A stretch of 64,000 bases of DNA from Veillonellaceae bacterium (GTDB lineage: Bacteria > Bacillota > Negativicutes > Veillonellales > Negativicoccaceae), in the NCBI GenBank assembly GCA_022771805.1, contig JALELM010000007.1, positions 1-64,000 on the forward strand, read 5' to 3'. The position numbers and the translations under genes were made by a program. The notes beneath the pieces were generated by a model that saw nothing but the letters and a program-made list of their open reading frames with translations, was not told where the DNA came from and searched no databases. This document shows, one piece after another, positions 63,754 to 64,000 of the stretch (position 1 is its first letter; every line of letters starts with the position of its first letter).

Positions 63754-64000
63754 ATGGCTTATAACTATTGGGAAGAGCGTTTCAAACGACTAAAAACGGC
63801 AGAAATGCGAAAGGCTGAACGAGCTAATGCCGATCTTGCCCGGGCGTACCGTGAAACGCTTCGCCAACTTCGGGCAGAGGTCGAACAATGGTATGACCGA
63901 TTTGCCAAGGAAAATAAAATAAGCCTTGCGGAGGCGCGGCGGATATTAGACAACAGAGAGCTAAAAGAGTTCAAAATGACGCTGGCGGACTTCATCAAGG
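63754..64000 (+). CDS. Phage minor head protein, start only (cut by window edge)
   Basis: The first 82 codons of a gene following the portal gene by four bases. It begins MAYNYWEERFKRLKTAEM and is strongly helical and charged (RANADLARAYRETLRQLRAEVEQWYDRF). Position and start match SPP1 gp7/MuF-type minor capsid or head morphogenesis proteins. The C-terminal MuF domain would lie beyond the window, so this is from context and N-terminus only. Confidence 0.75.
   Translation, partial: MAYNYWEERFKRLKTAEMRKAERANADLARAYRETLRQLRAEVEQWYDRFAKENKISLAEARRILDNRELKEFKMTLADFIK

Overview
The window looks like part of a Gram-positive-type (Bacillota) chromosome joined to the left half of a temperate phage. 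Three things support Bacillota: the S10/spc/alpha operon tail secY-adk-map-KOW-infA-rpmJ-rpsM-rpsK-rpoA-rplQ with a separately placed rpsD, the cggR-gapA-pgk-tpiA-gpmI-eno glycolytic operon, and strong AGGAGG ribosome binding sites together with RNase M5, RecD2 and FabK. A SpeC/SpeF-type ornithine decarboxylase, a Cys-rich FeoB partner and a fairly GC-rich host sequence make the class Negativicutes (Veillonella/Selenomonas relatives) my best guess. That placement is inference, not proof.

Positions 1-4632 hold the end of the ribosomal/RNA polymerase alpha operon, closed by a strong terminator. Positions 4700-17900 are ordinary chromosome: a fluoride channel with an ATP-grasp protein, a DEAD-box helicase, SbcD/SbcC, a five-gene operon (glyoxalase-like, TcdA, cyclophilin, a C39-like cysteine peptidase, CysK), an M18 aminopeptidase and a TauE/SafE permease. 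Positions 17888-19470 are unusual: an AT-richer region without an intact gene, carrying at least five diverged hairpin-bearing repeats that also look like decayed coding repeats. Positions 19471-30700 hold cupin-MsrB, an iron uptake operon feoA-feoB-Cys-rich protein (feoB carries a frameshift as sequenced), tRNA-Gln(CUG), tRNA-Ala(GGC), several small redox enzymes, RNase M5/RsmA, a class A penicillin-binding protein and rpsD. Positions 30700-46000 hold ornithine decarboxylase, rplM-rpsI, a gamma carbonic anhydrase homologue, FabK, a GNAT protein, the complete lower-glycolysis operon under its CggR-type regulator, chorismate mutase and RecD2.

From about 46100 to the right edge lies a prophage in typical lysogeny-replication-packaging order: a leftward tyrosine integrase and S24-type repressor, then an operator/promoter switch with four related 16-bp sites. 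A rightward early region follows, with a Cro-like protein, other HTH proteins and small unknowns, and within it one leftward gene that has its own consensus promoter. Next come DUF2800, DUF2815 (ssDNA-binding-like), a family A DNA polymerase, a VapE-type primase/helicase, a repeat-rich candidate origin, a VRR-NUC nuclease, an SNF2 helicase, DUF3310 and a DUF1492-type late regulator. Packaging genes (TerS, TerL, SPP1-type portal) and the start of a head protein run off the right edge. The right end of the prophage, and hence its att site, is outside the window.

The strongest leads for something undescribed are the hairpin/coding repeat array at 18150-19280, the lone leftward phage gene at 48762-49136 with its antiparallel overlap, and the candidate phage origin at 57380-57675.
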